64,000 bases of DNA, taken from Amycolatopsis camponoti (lineage in GTDB: Bacteria > Actinomycetota > Actinomycetes > Mycobacteriales > Pseudonocardiaceae). The notes under the pieces are model-generated. The model did no database searches, had not been told where the DNA came from, and was given only the letters and a program-made list of their open reading frames with translations. The stretch covers positions 124,001-188,000 of the forward strand of contig NZ_CABVGP010000001.1 in NCBI RefSeq assembly GCF_902497555.1, given 5' to 3'. This document shows, in pieces, positions 17,184 through 26,720 of this stretch; position 1 is the first letter of the stretch; each line of letters opens with the position of its first letter. A program made the translations under genes and the position numbers.

Positions 17184-18052
17184 ACAAGCCCGCTTTTCGG
17201 GGGTTCGGGTGGCGAAGCCCCCGGCCCGGGGCGAAGCCCCGGATGTCACAGCTCGCTCTCGCCGTCGCGGCCGTCGCCCTGTTCGCGGGCGCCTGCAGCA
17301 GCTCGGACCAGCCCAGCACGCAGACCGGCGGCGCGTCGGCCAGCGCTCCCGCGCCGAAGGGCAGCGGCGACGCCGGCTCCGGCACGCTCACCGTGTTCGC
17401 CGCCGCGTCCCTCACCGAGTCGTTCACCGAACTCGGCAAGCAGTTCGAGGCCAAGCACCCCGGCGTCACCGTGAAGTTCAGCTTTGCGGGCTCGTCCGGC
17501 CTGGTCCAGCAGCTGACCAACGGCGCGAAGGCCGACGTCTTCGCCTCGGCCGACCAGGCCAACATGGACAAAGCCGTCCAGGGTGGCGTGATCGACGGCC
17601 AGCCGACGGTCTTCGCCACCAACAAGCTCGCCATCGCGGTCGCGCCCGGCAACCCCAAGGGCATCAAGTCCTTCGCGGACCTGAACAAGGCCGGCCTGAC
17701 CGTGATCACCTGCGCCCCGCAGGTGCCGTGCGGCTCGGCCACCAAGAAGGTGGAGACCGCGACCGGCGTCACGCTCAAGCCGAAGAGCGAGGAGCAGGAC
17801 GTCAAGCAGGTCCTGAACAAGGTCGCCTCGGGTGACGCCGACGCGGGCCTGGTCTACGTCACCGACGCCACCTCGGCCGCGGGCAAGGTCGACAAGGTCG
17901 ACTTCCCCGAGGCGAGCGGCGCGATCAACACCTACCCGATCGCCGTGGTCAAGGGCGGTCAGGGCGCGCTGGCCAAGGAGTTCGACGACTTCGTCCTCGG
18001 CGCCGACGGCAAAGCCGAGCTGAGCAAGGTCGGGTTCGGCCCTGCGCAGTAA
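17180..18052 (+). CDS. modA: Molybdate ABC transporter substrate-binding lipoprotein ModA
   Basis: 290 aa from the ATG overlapping the previous stop; an alternative ATG at 17243 (MSQLALAV) would give 269 aa. The lipobox FAGAC places the lipidated Cys near residue 38. The mature protein is a periplasmic-binding-protein fold with [47 protein letters not shown] and YPIAVVKGG, all typical of ModA. Residues ~5-22 of the long form are encoded by an inverted-repeat element (17193-17246) that looks inserted into the signal peptide. Next gene modB overlaps or abuts. Confidence 0.93.
   Translation: MNKPAFRGFGWRSPRPGAKPRMSQLALAVAAVALFAGACSSSDQPSTQTGGASASAPAPKGSGDAGSGTLTVFAAASLTESFTELGKQFEAKHPGVTVKFSFAGSSGLVQQLTNGAKADVFASADQANMDKAVQGGVIDGQPTVFATNKLAIAVAPGNPKGIKSFADLNKAGLTVITCAPQVPCGSATKKVETATGVTLKPKSEEQDVKQVLNKVASGDADAGLVYVTDATSAAGKVDKVDFPEASGAINTYPIAVVKGGQGALAKEFDDFVLGADGKAELSKVGFGPAQ
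17193..17246. repeat. REP-like double hairpin inside the modA signal-peptide codons
   Basis: Two adjacent inverted repeats: GGGGG (17199-17203) with CCCCC (17218-17222), and CCGGGGC-GAA-GCCCCGG (17226-17242). The stretch from CGCTTTTCGG to GATGTCAC resembles a GC-rich dispersed repeat I recall from Amycolatopsis genomes; that recollection is unverified and no second copy is in this window. Its translation ([12 protein letters not shown]) is unlike a normal lipoprotein n-region. Confidence 0.5.
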
Positions 18053-18878
18053 GCGTCCCTCGAGCGGCCGGCCGGGATCCGTCCCGGCCGGCCGTTCGCG
18101 CGTCCCGTGGGTCCTGGGCATCCCGGCCACCCTCGCGCTGGCGCTGGTCGTGCTGCCGGTCGTCGGGCTGCTGGTCCGCTCGGACCTGACGCGGCTGCCG
18201 TCGCTGATCGCCACGCCGTCGTCTTGGCACGCGCTGCGGCTGTCGCTCATCACGGCCGCTTTGTCTACTTCGGCCTGCGTGGTGCTCGGCGTCCCGCTGG
18301 CCGTCGTCCTCGCCCGGGCCCGGTTCCGCGGGGTCCGGCTGCTGCGCTCGATCGTGCTGCTGCCGCTGGTGCTGCCGCCGGTCGTCGGCGGCCTCGCGCT
18401 GCTCTACCTGCTCGGCCGCAAGGGCTTCCTCGGCGCCTTGATCACCACGCTGACCGGGGAGTCCGTCCCGTTCACCACGACCGCGGTGGTCATCGCGCAG
18501 ACGTTCGTCGCGATGCCGTTCCTCGTGGTCAGCCTCGAAGGCGCGCTGCGCGGGTCCGGTGACCGCTACGAGCAGGTCGCCGCGACGCTCGGCGCGCGCC
18601 CGTGGACCGTCTTCCGGCGCGTGACGCTGCCGCTGCTGCTGCCCGCGCTCGGCTCCGGCGTCGTCCTCAGCTTCGCTCGCGCGCTCGGCGAGTTCGGCGC
18701 GACGATCACCTTCGCCGGCAGCCTCGAAGACGTCACGCGCACGCTGCCGCTCGAGGTCTACACGCAGGCCGAAGTGGACATCGACAGCGCCGTCGCACTC
18801 TCCTTGCTGCTCATCGTCGTGGCCGTCGTCGTCATCGCGGTCGCCCGCCCGCGGTCGTGGGAAGGTGGCCTGCGGTGA
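18042..18878 (+). CDS. modB: Molybdate ABC transporter permease ModB
   Basis: About 278 aa if started at CTG 18042. The obvious first membrane segment ([20 protein letters not shown]) begins upstream of the first canonical start, GTG 18150, which would cut it in half. Between the in-frame stop at 18021 and 18150 the only start-like codon is CTG 18042, overlapping the modA stop by 11 nt. M. tuberculosis ModB has the same N-terminal segment, so the longer form is preferred. The permease domain shows [11 protein letters not shown] and the EAA-like loop [25 protein letters not shown] overlap with modC. Confidence 0.85.
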   Translation: MRSKRPSSGRPGSVPAGRSRVPWVLGIPATLALALVVLPVVGLLVRSDLTRLPSLIATPSSWHALRLSLITAALSTSACVVLGVPLAVVLARARFRGVRLLRSIVLLPLVLPPVVGGLALLYLLGRKGFLGALITTLTGESVPFTTTAVVIAQTFVAMPFLVVSLEGALRGSGDRYEQVAATLGARPWTVFRRVTLPLLLPALGSGVVLSFARALGEFGATITFAGSLEDVTRTLPLEVYTQAEVDIDSAVALSLLLIVVAVVVIAVARPRSWEGGLR

Positions 18879-19942
18879 GCCTGGCCGCCCGGATCGAAGC
18901 CGTCCGCGGCTCGTTCTCGCTGGACGTCGGCTTCGACGTCCCCGCCGGCTCGGTGCTGGCGCTGCTCGGCCCGAACGGTTCCGGCAAGTCGACGGTGCTG
19001 GGCTGCCTCTCCGGGCTGATCACGCCGACGTCGGCGGAGATCACCGTGGCCGGGCGCGCCCTCGCCGGCGTGGCACCGCACCGCCGGGGGATCGGCCTGC
19101 TCTCCCAGGACGCCCTGCTCTTCCCGCACCTGTCCGCGGCCGACAACGTCGCGTTCTCGCCGCGTTCGACCGGCGCCGGTCGCCGTGCCGCGCGGGAGCG
19201 CGCCTTCTACTGGCTGGCCGAAGTGGACGCCGTCGCGCTCGCCGACCGCCGGCCCGGCCAGCTGTCCGGCGGCCAGGCCCAGCGCGTCGCGATCGCCAGG
19301 GCGCTCGCCGCCGAGCCGGACCTGCTGCTGCTCGACGAGCCGTTCGCCGCCCTCGACGTCGACGCCGCACCGGCGATCCGCGGCTTGCTGCGGCGCGTCC
19401 TCAAGACCGGGCCGACGACCGTGCTCGTCACGCACGACCCACTGGACGCGCTGGCGCTCGCCGACCACGTCGCGGTGATGAACGGCGGCCGGATCGTCGA
19501 ACGCGGGCCGACCCGCGAAGTGCTTTCGGCACCGCGGACGGCGTTCACCGCGCGGATCGCCGGCCTCAACCTGGTCGCGGGCACGGCGGTCGACGACGGC
19601 CTGCGGACGACGACCGGCGCGATCGTGAGCGGGATCCCGGCGGCCGACGTGGTGCCGGGGGAGCCGGCGGTGGCGGTGTTCCCACCGAACGCCGTCGCGG
19701 TCTACCCGCACGACGGTGACCACCGCGGCAGCCCGCGCAACACGGCCGACGCCGTCGTCGCGGCCCTGGAGCCGCACGGGCCGGTGATCCGCGTCCGCAC
19801 CGAGGGGGACGGCTGGGCGCACGGCCTGACCGCCGACCTCACCCCGGCCGCCGTGGCCGAGCTCGCGCTGGAGCCCGGCTCCGCGGTGACGCTGTCGGTG
19901 AAGGCCGCGACCGTGGTGGTGCACCCGGCCGCGGCCTCCTAG
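18875..19942 (+). CDS. modC: Molybdate ABC transporter ATP-binding protein ModC
   Basis: 355 aa from GTG overlapping the modB stop. ATPase core: Walker A GPNGSGKS near residue 34, Q-loop [11 protein letters not shown], signature [15 protein letters not shown], Walker [14 protein letters not shown]-loop THDP. The last ~110 residues carry two TOBE-like molybdate-binding segments ([14 protein letters not shown] and [13 protein letters not shown]), as in ModC. It powers import by ModB using ModA-bound molybdate, feeding the moa genes located 3-8 kb away. Confidence 0.93.
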   Translation: MSLAARIEAVRGSFSLDVGFDVPAGSVLALLGPNGSGKSTVLGCLSGLITPTSAEITVAGRALAGVAPHRRGIGLLSQDALLFPHLSAADNVAFSPRSTGAGRRAARERAFYWLAEVDAVALADRRPGQLSGGQAQRVAIARALAAEPDLLLLDEPFAALDVDAAPAIRGLLRRVLKTGPTTVLVTHDPLDALALADHVAVMNGGRIVERGPTREVLSAPRTAFTARIAGLNLVAGTAVDDGLRTTTGAIVSGIPAADVVPGEPAVAVFPPNAVAVYPHDGDHRGSPRNTADAVVAALEPHGPVIRVRTEGDGWAHGLTADLTPAAVAELALEPGSAVTLSVKAATVVVHPAAAS

Positions 19943-19952
19943 CCGACGGGGC

Positions 19953-21725
19953 TCAGCCGTCGTGGTGGTGGCCGCCGCCCGGGTGGACGTGGAACTTCGC
20001 CACCTCGGGCGGGTGGACGACGAACGGCCGCATCATGCCTTCGTCCTCGTGGTCGAGGATGTGGCAGTGGTACATGAACTCGCCGGTGCCGCCGCCGAAC
20101 CGCCCGGCCACGCTCACCCACTGGCCCGGGTTCACGATGATCGTGTCCTTCCAGCCCTCTTCGTACTTCTCCAGCGGGACGTCGGTGAAGCCGCCGATCG
20201 GCGCCGTCGTCCGCTGGGTCGCCTGGTCGAACGTCGTGGTGAACTTCCGCCGGAACAGGGCCTGGAACTCCGTCAGGTGGATGTGGACCGGGTGCGCCGG
20301 GCCGCCGTTGGCGACGTGCACGAGGTTCCACACCGCCCACCGGTCGTGGTCGATGAAGATGCCGGTCGTGTCGTCGAAGAGCCGTCCGATCATCCGGAAC
20401 GTCTTCAGCCCGCCGGCCGGGTCCTGGACCTGGATGATCCCCGCGCCGCCCGGGTCCGCGTCGACCTGCTCGAGGTCCCACATCTCCGGGTGGCCCTCCG
20501 CGTTGAGCAGCAGCGCGACCCAGACGTGGTCGTGGTCCTCCGGCAGCGTCGAGCCGTGCACCAGCCGCGTGTAGGACGTCGAGACCTTCTCCGGCAGCGT
20601 GAAGGAGTCGTGCTTCGCGCGGCCGTCGACCCGGAACTCCATGAGGTCCGGCTCGATCCCGCCCAGCCGCGGGTCGGCGTTGCGCAGCCTGAGCTTCTGC
20701 CCCTTGAAGCGGCTGAAGTCGATCAGCACGTCGAAGCGCTCGGCAGGGGCGACGGTCAGGCCGTTGGCGGGCAGCTGCGCGGGAGCGGGCAGCAGGCCGC
20801 CGTCGGTGCCGATCAGGCGGACGGCGTCGTTCACCGGGTTGTCGTTCTCGTCGACGAGGTTGAGCGTGAAGAACCGCGAGTTGGCCGCGTTGAGCAGCCG
20901 GAAGCGGTACCACTTCGCGTCGACGTCCAGGTGCGGCCAGATCACGCCGTTGACCAGGCTGAACGGTCCGGAGAACGGGATCATCGGGCCGTTCGGGACG
21001 TACGGGAACTTGAACAGCAGCTGCCCGGTGAGCGCGCCGGTCGCCGGGTCGGTGTCGAGGTTGCGGTCGGTGATGATCAGCGGGATCTCGCGGTCGCCGT
21101 GGGGTAGCTCGAGCGCGTCTTCCTCGTCGTCGCGGATCAGGTACATCCCGGCCAGGCCGGTGTGGACGTTGAAACGCGTGATCGCCATGGCGTGGTCGTG
21201 GTACCAGAGGGGCATCGCCTGCTGGCGGTTCTGGTACTCGGCCGGCTGGGACGTGCCCTTGAGGCCCGCGTTGTGCGCCCAGCCGTCGTTGCCCGCGTTC
21301 GTGCGCGCGCCGTGGAGGTGCACGACGGTCCACGCCGGCAGGTCGGCGACGCCCTCGACGATCGAGTAGCCGGGCCGGTCCAGCTCGCGGCCCGGGCGGC
21401 TGGTCGGCGCGTCCGTCACCGGGCCCTGAACGGCGACCAACGGAAACTCGCCGTCGATTTCGTTCGACCACGAAATCCGCAGCTGCTTACCGCTGCGCAC
21501 TTCGATCGTCGGACCCGGGAAATGACCCGCATAGGTCCACAAGGTACTTTCGGGCAATTGCGAGTGCAGCCGCTGCTTCTTGGTCACCATCGGAATGGTG
21601 ATCATCTCCCGGCTGCGGGGCCGGAGCACCGGTGGAACCGGTAGCGCGTCGAGGAACTTGGTGAGTCCCCAGTTCGGCCCGGTGACGGCTTCGGCCTTGG
21701 CCGGACGCTCGATGATTTCGGTCAT
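19953..21725 (-). CDS. Multicopper oxidase (phenoxazinone synthase/bilirubin oxidase-like)
   Basis: 590 aa from the ATG at 21725 with GGAGGG upstream. The copper motifs are in order: HLHGA, WYHDHAM, HPVHIHL and YHCHILDHEDEGMM, giving type 1 and trinuclear sites. The segment HDHAMAITRFNVHTGLAGMY is characteristic of the CotA/phenoxazinone synthase branch. No signal peptide is visible, so a cytoplasmic or cell-associated oxidase of phenols, aminophenols or bilirubin is likely. It is monocistronic and divergent from the HAD gene at 21918; no antibiotic genes are adjacent. The last residues are His/Gly-rich (HPGGGHHHDG). Confidence 0.92.
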   Translation of the reverse strand: MTEIIERPAKAEAVTGPNWGLTKFLDALPVPPVLRPRSREMITIPMVTKKQRLHSQLPESTLWTYAGHFPGPTIEVRSGKQLRISWSNEIDGEFPLVAVQGPVTDAPTSRPGRELDRPGYSIVEGVADLPAWTVVHLHGARTNAGNDGWAHNAGLKGTSQPAEYQNRQQAMPLWYHDHAMAITRFNVHTGLAGMYLIRDDEEDALELPHGDREIPLIITDRNLDTDPATGALTGQLLFKFPYVPNGPMIPFSGPFSLVNGVIWPHLDVDAKWYRFRLLNAANSRFFTLNLVDENDNPVNDAVRLIGTDGGLLPAPAQLPANGLTVAPAERFDVLIDFSRFKGQKLRLRNADPRLGGIEPDLMEFRVDGRAKHDSFTLPEKVSTSYTRLVHGSTLPEDHDHVWVALLLNAEGHPEMWDLEQVDADPGGAGIIQVQDPAGGLKTFRMIGRLFDDTTGIFIDHDRWAVWNLVHVANGGPAHPVHIHLTEFQALFRRKFTTTFDQATQRTTAPIGGFTDVPLEKYEEGWKDTIIVNPGQWVSVAGRFGGGTGEFMYHCHILDHEDEGMMRPFVVHPPEVAKFHVHPGGGHHHDG

Positions 21726-21917
21726 GCGGTTTCCCCCTCCATGTTCGGGGGGCAGGACGAATTGCGCCCCGGCGATTACGCCAGTGACGTCGAAAAGAAT
21801 TCCCCCGAACCCCCTCGGTGGCCGAGCACGCGACTCCCCTCGCGATACCGACAATTCCCACTGTAGCCGTTTTCGTCGTGGGCCGCAGGTGCCTCGCGCG
21901 CGTGATAGGTTCCGCGC

Positions 21918-22712
21918 ATGAACGAACGCCGGTGGACGTATCTCTCCGACATGGACGGCGTCCTGGTCAAGGAGGAGCACCTCGTCCCCGGGGCCGACGA
22001 GTTCCTCGCCGAGCTGAAGGCGAACGGCATCGACTTCCTGGTGCTGACGAACAACTCGATCTACACCCCGCGTGACCTGCGGGCCCGGCTGGAACGCACC
22101 GGGCTCGACATCCCGGAGGAGTCGATCTGGACGTCGGCGCTCGCGACCGCGAAGTTCCTCTCGTCGCAGCGTCCGAACGGCTCGGCGTACGTCATCGGCG
22201 AAGCGGGCCTCACGACGGCGCTGCACGAGGTCGGTTACGTGCTCACCGAGCGCGACCCGGACTACGTCGTGCTGGGCGAGACCCGCACGTACAGCTTCAG
22301 CGCGATCACGCGCGCGATCCGGCTGATCGAGGGCGGCGCGAAGTTCATCGCGACCAACCCGGACGCGACCGGCCCGAGCGTCGAGGGCTCGATGCCCGCC
22401 ACCGGGTCCGTCGCGGCGCTGATCGAGAAGGCCACCGGGCGCTCGCCGTACTACGTCGGCAAGCCGAACCCGCTGATGATGCGCTCGGCGTTGCGCCGGT
22501 TGGGCGCGCACTCGGAGTCGACGTTGATGATCGGCGACCGGATGGACACCGACGTGCACTCGGGCATCGAGGCCGGGCTGCAGACCATCCTGGTGCTCAC
22601 CGGCATCTCCACCCGGGAGTCGGCCGAACGCTATCCGTACCGGCCCACGCTGGTCCTCGACTCGATCGCCGACCTGATCGGGCGAACCGGCGACCCGTTC
22701 GGCCAAGGCTGA
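21918..22712 (+). CDS. HAD-IIA family phosphatase (NagD-like)
   Basis: 264 aa. Motif I is DMDGVL (residues 11-16), motif II LTNNS, and the C-terminal part has YVGKPNP with the catalytic Lys and [16 protein letters not shown] as motif IV. The C2 cap between motifs II and III and the overall length fit the HAD-IIA (NagD/4-nitrophenylphosphatase/UMP phosphatase) family, which hydrolyses small sugar or nucleotide phosphates. The substrate cannot be assigned. The 192-nt region upstream is shared with the divergent multicopper oxidase. Confidence 0.92.
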   Translation: MNERRWTYLSDMDGVLVKEEHLVPGADEFLAELKANGIDFLVLTNNSIYTPRDLRARLERTGLDIPEESIWTSALATAKFLSSQRPNGSAYVIGEAGLTTALHEVGYVLTERDPDYVVLGETRTYSFSAITRAIRLIEGGAKFIATNPDATGPSVEGSMPATGSVAALIEKATGRSPYYVGKPNPLMMRSALRRLGAHSESTLMIGDRMDTDVHSGIEAGLQTILVLTGISTRESAERYPYRPTLVLDSIADLIGRTGDPFGQG

Positions 22713-22749
22713 CGGTGGGCCGGGTGGCCGGAGGGCTTATCGTCACCGG

Positions 22750-23550
22750 ATGAGCAAGTCCACCTACGTTGTGGGCGACGTGCACGGCCACCGTGACGAA
22801 CTGGCCGAGGCACTACGCGCCGAAGGCCTGGTCGACGACGAAGACAACTGGTCGGGGGAAGAGGACCAGCTGTGGTTCCTCGGCGACTTCGTCGACCGGG
22901 GCCCGGACGGCGTCGGCGCGATCGACCTGGTCATGCGGCTGGAGGAGCAGGCCGCCGAGGCCGGCGGCCAGGTCCAGACGCTGCTGGGCAACCACGAGAT
23001 CCTGGCACTGGGGATGTACCACTTCGGCGACGAACCGGTGCCGTCCGACTTCGGGCCGCGCAGCTTCGCCCGCAGCTGGGAGATCAACGGCGGCCTCCTG
23101 TCGGACCAGGACCGGCTGACGCCCGAGCACATCGAGTGGCTGGCGGCCCGCCCGCTGGCGGCGGTGGCGGCCGATCACCTGCTGTTGCACTCCGACACGC
23201 TGGAGTACCTGGACTGGGGGTCCACGGTCGAGGAGATCAACGCGGCGGCGACGGAGATCCTGACGGGCTCCGACATCGAGGCGTGGTGGGACGTGTGGCG
23301 CCGCATGACGACGCGCTACGCGTTCCGCGGCCCGGACGGCGAGGAGAACGCCCAGAAGCTGATGGACGCGCTGGGCGGGTCCCGGATCGTGCACGGGCAC
23401 AGCGTCATCGCGGACCAGCTCGGGATCCACCCCACGCAGATCGAGGGGCCGTTCCTGTACGCGGGCGGGAAGGCCCTCGGCGTCGACGGCGGCCTGTTCG
23501 TCGGCGGGCCGTGCCTGGTGGTGGAGCTGCCGTACGAGCCGGAGTCCTAG
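22750..23550 (+). CDS. PPP-type metallophosphoesterase
   Basis: 266 aa. The five metal-binding signatures of the PPP family are visible: GDVHGH (9-14), GDFVDRG, GNHE, a central HSD and VHGHS. It is similar in layout to bacterial ApaH/PrpE-like calcineurin-type phosphatases that act on phosphoproteins or dinucleotides. It follows the HAD phosphatase by 37 nt, probably in one transcript. Its stop overlaps the convergent YccF gene by 4 nt. Substrate unknown. Confidence 0.92.
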   Translation: MSKSTYVVGDVHGHRDELAEALRAEGLVDDEDNWSGEEDQLWFLGDFVDRGPDGVGAIDLVMRLEEQAAEAGGQVQTLLGNHEILALGMYHFGDEPVPSDFGPRSFARSWEINGGLLSDQDRLTPEHIEWLAARPLAAVAADHLLLHSDTLEYLDWGSTVEEINAAATEILTGSDIEAWWDVWRRMTTRYAFRGPDGEENAQKLMDALGGSRIVHGHSVIADQLGIHPTQIEGPFLYAGGKALGVDGGLFVGGPCLVVELPYEPES

Positions 23551-23921
23551 GGGATCTCGACGATCTCCTTGCCGAGCGGCATCAGGGACACCGGGATCAT
23601 CTTGAAGTTCGCCACGCCCAGCGGGATGCCGATGATCGTGATGCACAGCGCGATGCCCGTGAACACGTGCCCGATGGCCAGCCAGAGCCCGGCGAAGATG
23701 AACCAGATGACGTTGCCGAGGAAGGACGCGGCGCCCGCGTCGCGGCGGTCCACCACCGTGCGGCCGAACGGCCACAGCGCGTAGTTCGCGATCCGGAACG
23801 ACGCGAGCCCGAACGGGATCGTGACGATCAGGACGCAGCAGATCACGCCCGCGAGCAGGTAGCCCAGTGCCATCCAGAAGCCGCACAGGACGAGCCAGAT
23901 GATGTTCAGCAGCGTGCGCAT
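23547..23921 (-). CDS. YccF domain inner-membrane protein
   Basis: 124 aa from the ATG at 23921, which overlaps the stop of the phzF-like gene (ATGA). Four hydrophobic segments are arranged as two YccF repeats: IIWLVLCGFWMALGYLLAGV then IPFGLASFRIANYALWPFG, and VIWFIFAGLWLAIGHVFTGI then IPLGVANFKMIPVSLMPLG. YccF proteins are small membrane proteins of unknown function. A longer open frame upstream belongs to the overlapping neighbour and is not used. Confidence 0.93.
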   Translation of the reverse strand: MRTLLNIIWLVLCGFWMALGYLLAGVICCVLIVTIPFGLASFRIANYALWPFGRTVVDRRDAGAASFLGNVIWFIFAGLWLAIGHVFTGIALCITIIGIPLGVANFKMIPVSLMPLGKEIVEIP

Positions 23922-24670
23922 CAGACGTGCAGCTCCCCACTCACGATGGTGACGGCTTGGCCGGCGAGGTGGACGCGGTCGCCGTCCTGACGGGTCCGGA
24001 CGACCCCGCCGCGCGCCGAAATCTGGTGTCCGGTGAGTTCTTTCTTCTGGAGCCTTTCGGACCAATACGGCGACAGGATGCAGTGCGCCGAGCCGGTGAC
24101 CGGATCTTCGTCGATGCCGACGCCCGGGGCGAAGAAGCGGCTGACGTAGTCGTCGCCCTTCGCGGTGACCAGCAGGCGGCCGGTCCAGGTCGTCTTGAGT
24201 TTCGCCAGGTCGGGTTCGAGTTTCTTGACCGTCTCGGCGTCGGGGAGGACGGCGAAGAGGTTCTCGACGCCGCGGCCGACGTACTCGATCTCGACGCCGG
24301 GGAGGATCTCGGACAGATCGTCGTCGGTGGGCGTTGGCGGGTCCGACGGGAAGTCCAGCTCGACCCAGTCGCCGTCGGCCCTGGCGCGCAGCTCACCGCT
24401 CTTCGTGGTGTAGGTCTGCTCGCCGCCGAGAACGTGCGTGACGGCGACGGTGGCGTGCCCGCACAGCGCGACCTCGACCGCCGGGGTGAACCACCGGAGC
24501 GACTTCGGGCCATCGGAGTTCGTGACGACGAAGGCGGTCTCGGCGTGCTTCATCTCGGTGGCGACGGCTTGCATCCAGGTGGGGTCGGCGGGCTCGTCCA
24601 AGAGGACGACGCCCGCGGAGTTCCCGGCGAAGGCCTGGTCGGTGAAGGCGTCGACGACGAAGAAGCGCAT
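23921..24670 (-). CDS. PhzF family isomerase-like protein
   Basis: 249 aa. PhzF proteins have a diaminopimelate-epimerase-like double domain and a catalytic Glu, here Glu44 in KHAETAFV. Other family motifs: FVVDAFTDQAFAGN at the start, ALCGHATVA, and GIDEDPVTGSAHC. It is ~30 residues shorter than PhzF itself. There are no phenazine genes nearby, so this is a generic member of unknown substrate. It is transcribed with yccF. Confidence 0.9.
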   Translation of the reverse strand: MRFFVVDAFTDQAFAGNSAGVVLLDEPADPTWMQAVATEMKHAETAFVVTNSDGPKSLRWFTPAVEVALCGHATVAVTHVLGGEQTYTTKSGELRARADGDWVELDFPSDPPTPTDDDLSEILPGVEIEYVGRGVENLFAVLPDAETVKKLEPDLAKLKTTWTGRLLVTAKGDDYVSRFFAPGVGIDEDPVTGSAHCILSPYWSERLQKKELTGHQISARGGVVRTRQDGDRVHLAGQAVTIVSGELHV

Positions 24671-24738
24671 GTCCCCAATGTAGCCCGCGACCTGGGTGTG
24701 TTGATCATTTATCCGGGAGATCCAGGGGATGTCCCTTA

Positions 24739-26154
24739 CTACTCCCCGATGGTGGGCTTGACGATCTTTTCGCCGTCCGGGCCGCGTTCGGGCTTGAGGT
24801 CGAAGGCGTCCTCGTCGATCGCGTACTTGTTCTTGTGCTCTTTGTCGTCGTCCTTCTTCTTGCCGGCCGCTCCGGCGGCACCCGCTGTGTTTCCGCCCTT
24901 GCCTTTCGCGGCCGCGGCGGCGGTCGCCCCGCGTTCGAGCCGCTCACCCGGCGCTTTTCCGCCGGTCTTGCCCGCTTTGCCTTCGCCGGGGGCTTCCTTC
25001 GGGTCACCGGTGTACCCACCACCGGACACCCGAGACCCGGCGAACCCACTCCCGGCGCGTCCGGCGCCGGACTTGCCGCGGGTGATGTCGCCGCTGCCGG
25101 TGCCTCCTCCGCCGCCGGCCGTTCCGGGCATGGCGAGGCCGTCCGGGGTCATCCTGGGGAAGGCGCTCGGGGCGGGACCGCCGCGGAAGCCGGTGTTGCC
25201 GCCGCCGAAGTTCCCGGTCCCGCTGGTGACCCCGGGCTGCACGAAGTTCGGCGGCGTGGTGCCCGGTGGTGTCACGCCGGGCGGAGTGATGCCGCCACTG
25301 GTTCCCCCGGGGACGAAGCTCCCGCTCGTGCCGCCGGGGCCGGTGCCGCCGATGGTGGGGGTGCCGGTGAAGGAGGTGCTGCTGGTGCCGTGGAAGCCGG
25401 AGACGGAGGTGGCGTCGTTCCCCCCACCAAGCTGCGGCGGCGGCGCGTAGGTGGGTTGGGAGCTGGCGGTCTCGTGGTAGGTGCCGTCGAGGTTCTGCAG
25501 AACTTGAACGGCCTGCTGGTGCGCGGCGTCGGCTTGTTGTTGCTTGGCCTGGATGCCGGCCATGGTGCCGCTCATGCCGATGAGATCGCCGGAGTTGTAC
25601 TGCTGCTTGGCCTTGTCGAGCTCGGCTTGCTGGTCGAAGCCGGTGGGCTCGGGCATGTTGGTCTTGGCGTAGTGGGCGGCCGCGGATTGCTGGGAGTAGT
25701 GGTTCGAGGCGAGTTGCATCGCGTTGCCGGTTTGTTCGGTGTGCCCGGCTGTGCTTTGGAAGAAGCCGTTGGCCTGGTCTGCTGCTGGGCCTTGCCATGA
25801 GCCGCCTGCTGCGGTGGCTGCGTCGCGGAACTGGTTGGAGGCGTCGGCGAGCCAGTTGCCATAGACGTTCGCTACGCGGCTGCGGTCGTTGAGGTCCTCG
25901 AGGTTCATGTTTTTGTGGACCATGTCGTACAGAACTTCGTGTGGCTGGTTCGCGTAGTTCTCACCAGGAGCCGGCGCGTCGCCCCGCAGGGCTTGCCCTT
26001 CCTGCAAGAGCTTTCCCTGCGCAACTGAATAGTCCGACGCGGCTTTCTGGGTGATCCCCTGTGCGTCGGCGCCTTGGCCTTGAAGCTTCTGCTCGGTGGC
26101 CGCGTAGTAGTCACCCTCGGACTGGCGGTGCTGCGCCCGGTGCGGCTGACTCAT
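24739..26154 (-). CDS. PPE-like ESX secretion substrate
   Basis: 471 aa. The first ~230 residues are predicted long helices with a WxG motif at W120-Q-G122 (GGSWQGPAADQANGFF), the helical-hairpin design of Esx/PPE proteins. Residues ~235-410 are Gly/Thr/Pro-rich and disordered; the tail is charged (KKKDDDKEHKNK). No signal peptide. It is the last gene of a run EspG, Esx-like protein, DUF3558 lipoprotein and this protein, so export by a type VII system with EspG as chaperone is the natural reading. The ATPases and core Ecc proteins are not in this window. Confidence 0.75.
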   Translation of the reverse strand: MSQPHRAQHRQSEGDYYAATEQKLQGQGADAQGITQKAASDYSVAQGKLLQEGQALRGDAPAPGENYANQPHEVLYDMVHKNMNLEDLNDRSRVANVYGNWLADASNQFRDAATAAGGSWQGPAADQANGFFQSTAGHTEQTGNAMQLASNHYSQQSAAAHYAKTNMPEPTGFDQQAELDKAKQQYNSGDLIGMSGTMAGIQAKQQQADAAHQQAVQVLQNLDGTYHETASSQPTYAPPPQLGGGNDATSVSGFHGTSSTSFTGTPTIGGTGPGGTSGSFVPGGTSGGITPPGVTPPGTTPPNFVQPGVTSGTGNFGGGNTGFRGGPAPSAFPRMTPDGLAMPGTAGGGGGTGSGDITRGKSGAGRAGSGFAGSRVSGGGYTGDPKEAPGEGKAGKTGGKAPGERLERGATAAAAAKGKGGNTAGAAGAAGKKKDDDKEHKNKYAIDEDAFDLKPERGPDGEKIVKPTIGE

Positions 26155-26168
26155 GGCTGGACTCCGTA

Positions 26169-26720
26169 TCAGTTGTTCTTCGGCAGCAGGGGCTCGACTT
26201 TCGGAGCGAGTTCATCGATCTGTCCGCAGGCGCCGGCGGTGTCCGATCCGAAGGTGAGCGACAGCAGGGCTCGCGAGTCCCGCACCTGGAACCGGACGGA
26301 ACATTGACCCTTGACGTTCAAGGGTTCCTGCTCCTCGATCGCCGGGCGCCCGTTGACCTTCCCGTCGCTGGCCTTGGCCGGATTGTTGACGTTGTCCCGG
26401 TAGTTCCCGCCTGCCTGCAGGAACAGGCCGACATCCACGGCTGGCGTGTCACCGGACCTGGGTTTGTTGGCGTGGCAGCCGTGGTTCGGGTCCGCGACCG
26501 TTTTCTCGGCCTGGGGGAAACCTTGTCCGGCAAGGGCTTGGTCGAGAATCGTGCATGAGCTCAGGCCCTCGAAGGGATCGCTCGGATCAGCCGTTGTGCT
26601 GCTCGGCGTGGAAGCCCGAGAACTTGGGTTCGCCTGTCCACCGACCTCGCTCGTACAGGCGGTGAGGCCGAGACCCAGAGCCAGGGCGGCGAACGCGACT
26701 GGAACGCGTCGTGCGATCAC
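26169..26720 (-). CDS. DUF3558 family lipoprotein
   Basis: 183 aa. Signal peptide with lipobox LTAC (Cys near residue 22), a Ser/Thr-rich spacer, then a DUF3558-type domain with four cysteines (SSCTIL, HGCHAN, GQCSVRF, GACGQ) that probably form disulfides. DUF3558 lipoproteins are frequent beside EspG/Esx substrates in Pseudonocardiales. The GTG start shares one base with the stop of the Esx-like gene (TAGTG), so the two are translationally coupled. Function unknown; extracellular face of the membrane. Confidence 0.87.
   Translation of the reverse strand: MIARRVPVAFAALALGLGLTACTSEVGGQANPSSRASTPSSTTADPSDPFEGLSSCTILDQALAGQGFPQAEKTVADPNHGCHANKPRSGDTPAVDVGLFLQAGGNYRDNVNNPAKASDGKVNGRPAIEEQEPLNVKGQCSVRFQVRDSRALLSLTFGSDTAGACGQIDELAPKVEPLLPKNN

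Noticed and set aside
19953..22706. A multicopper oxidase with a 300-residue N-terminal extension
   Set aside because: The extension would be the complement of the HAD-IIA gene; the ATG at 21725 has a good ribosome site and the usual N-terminus.
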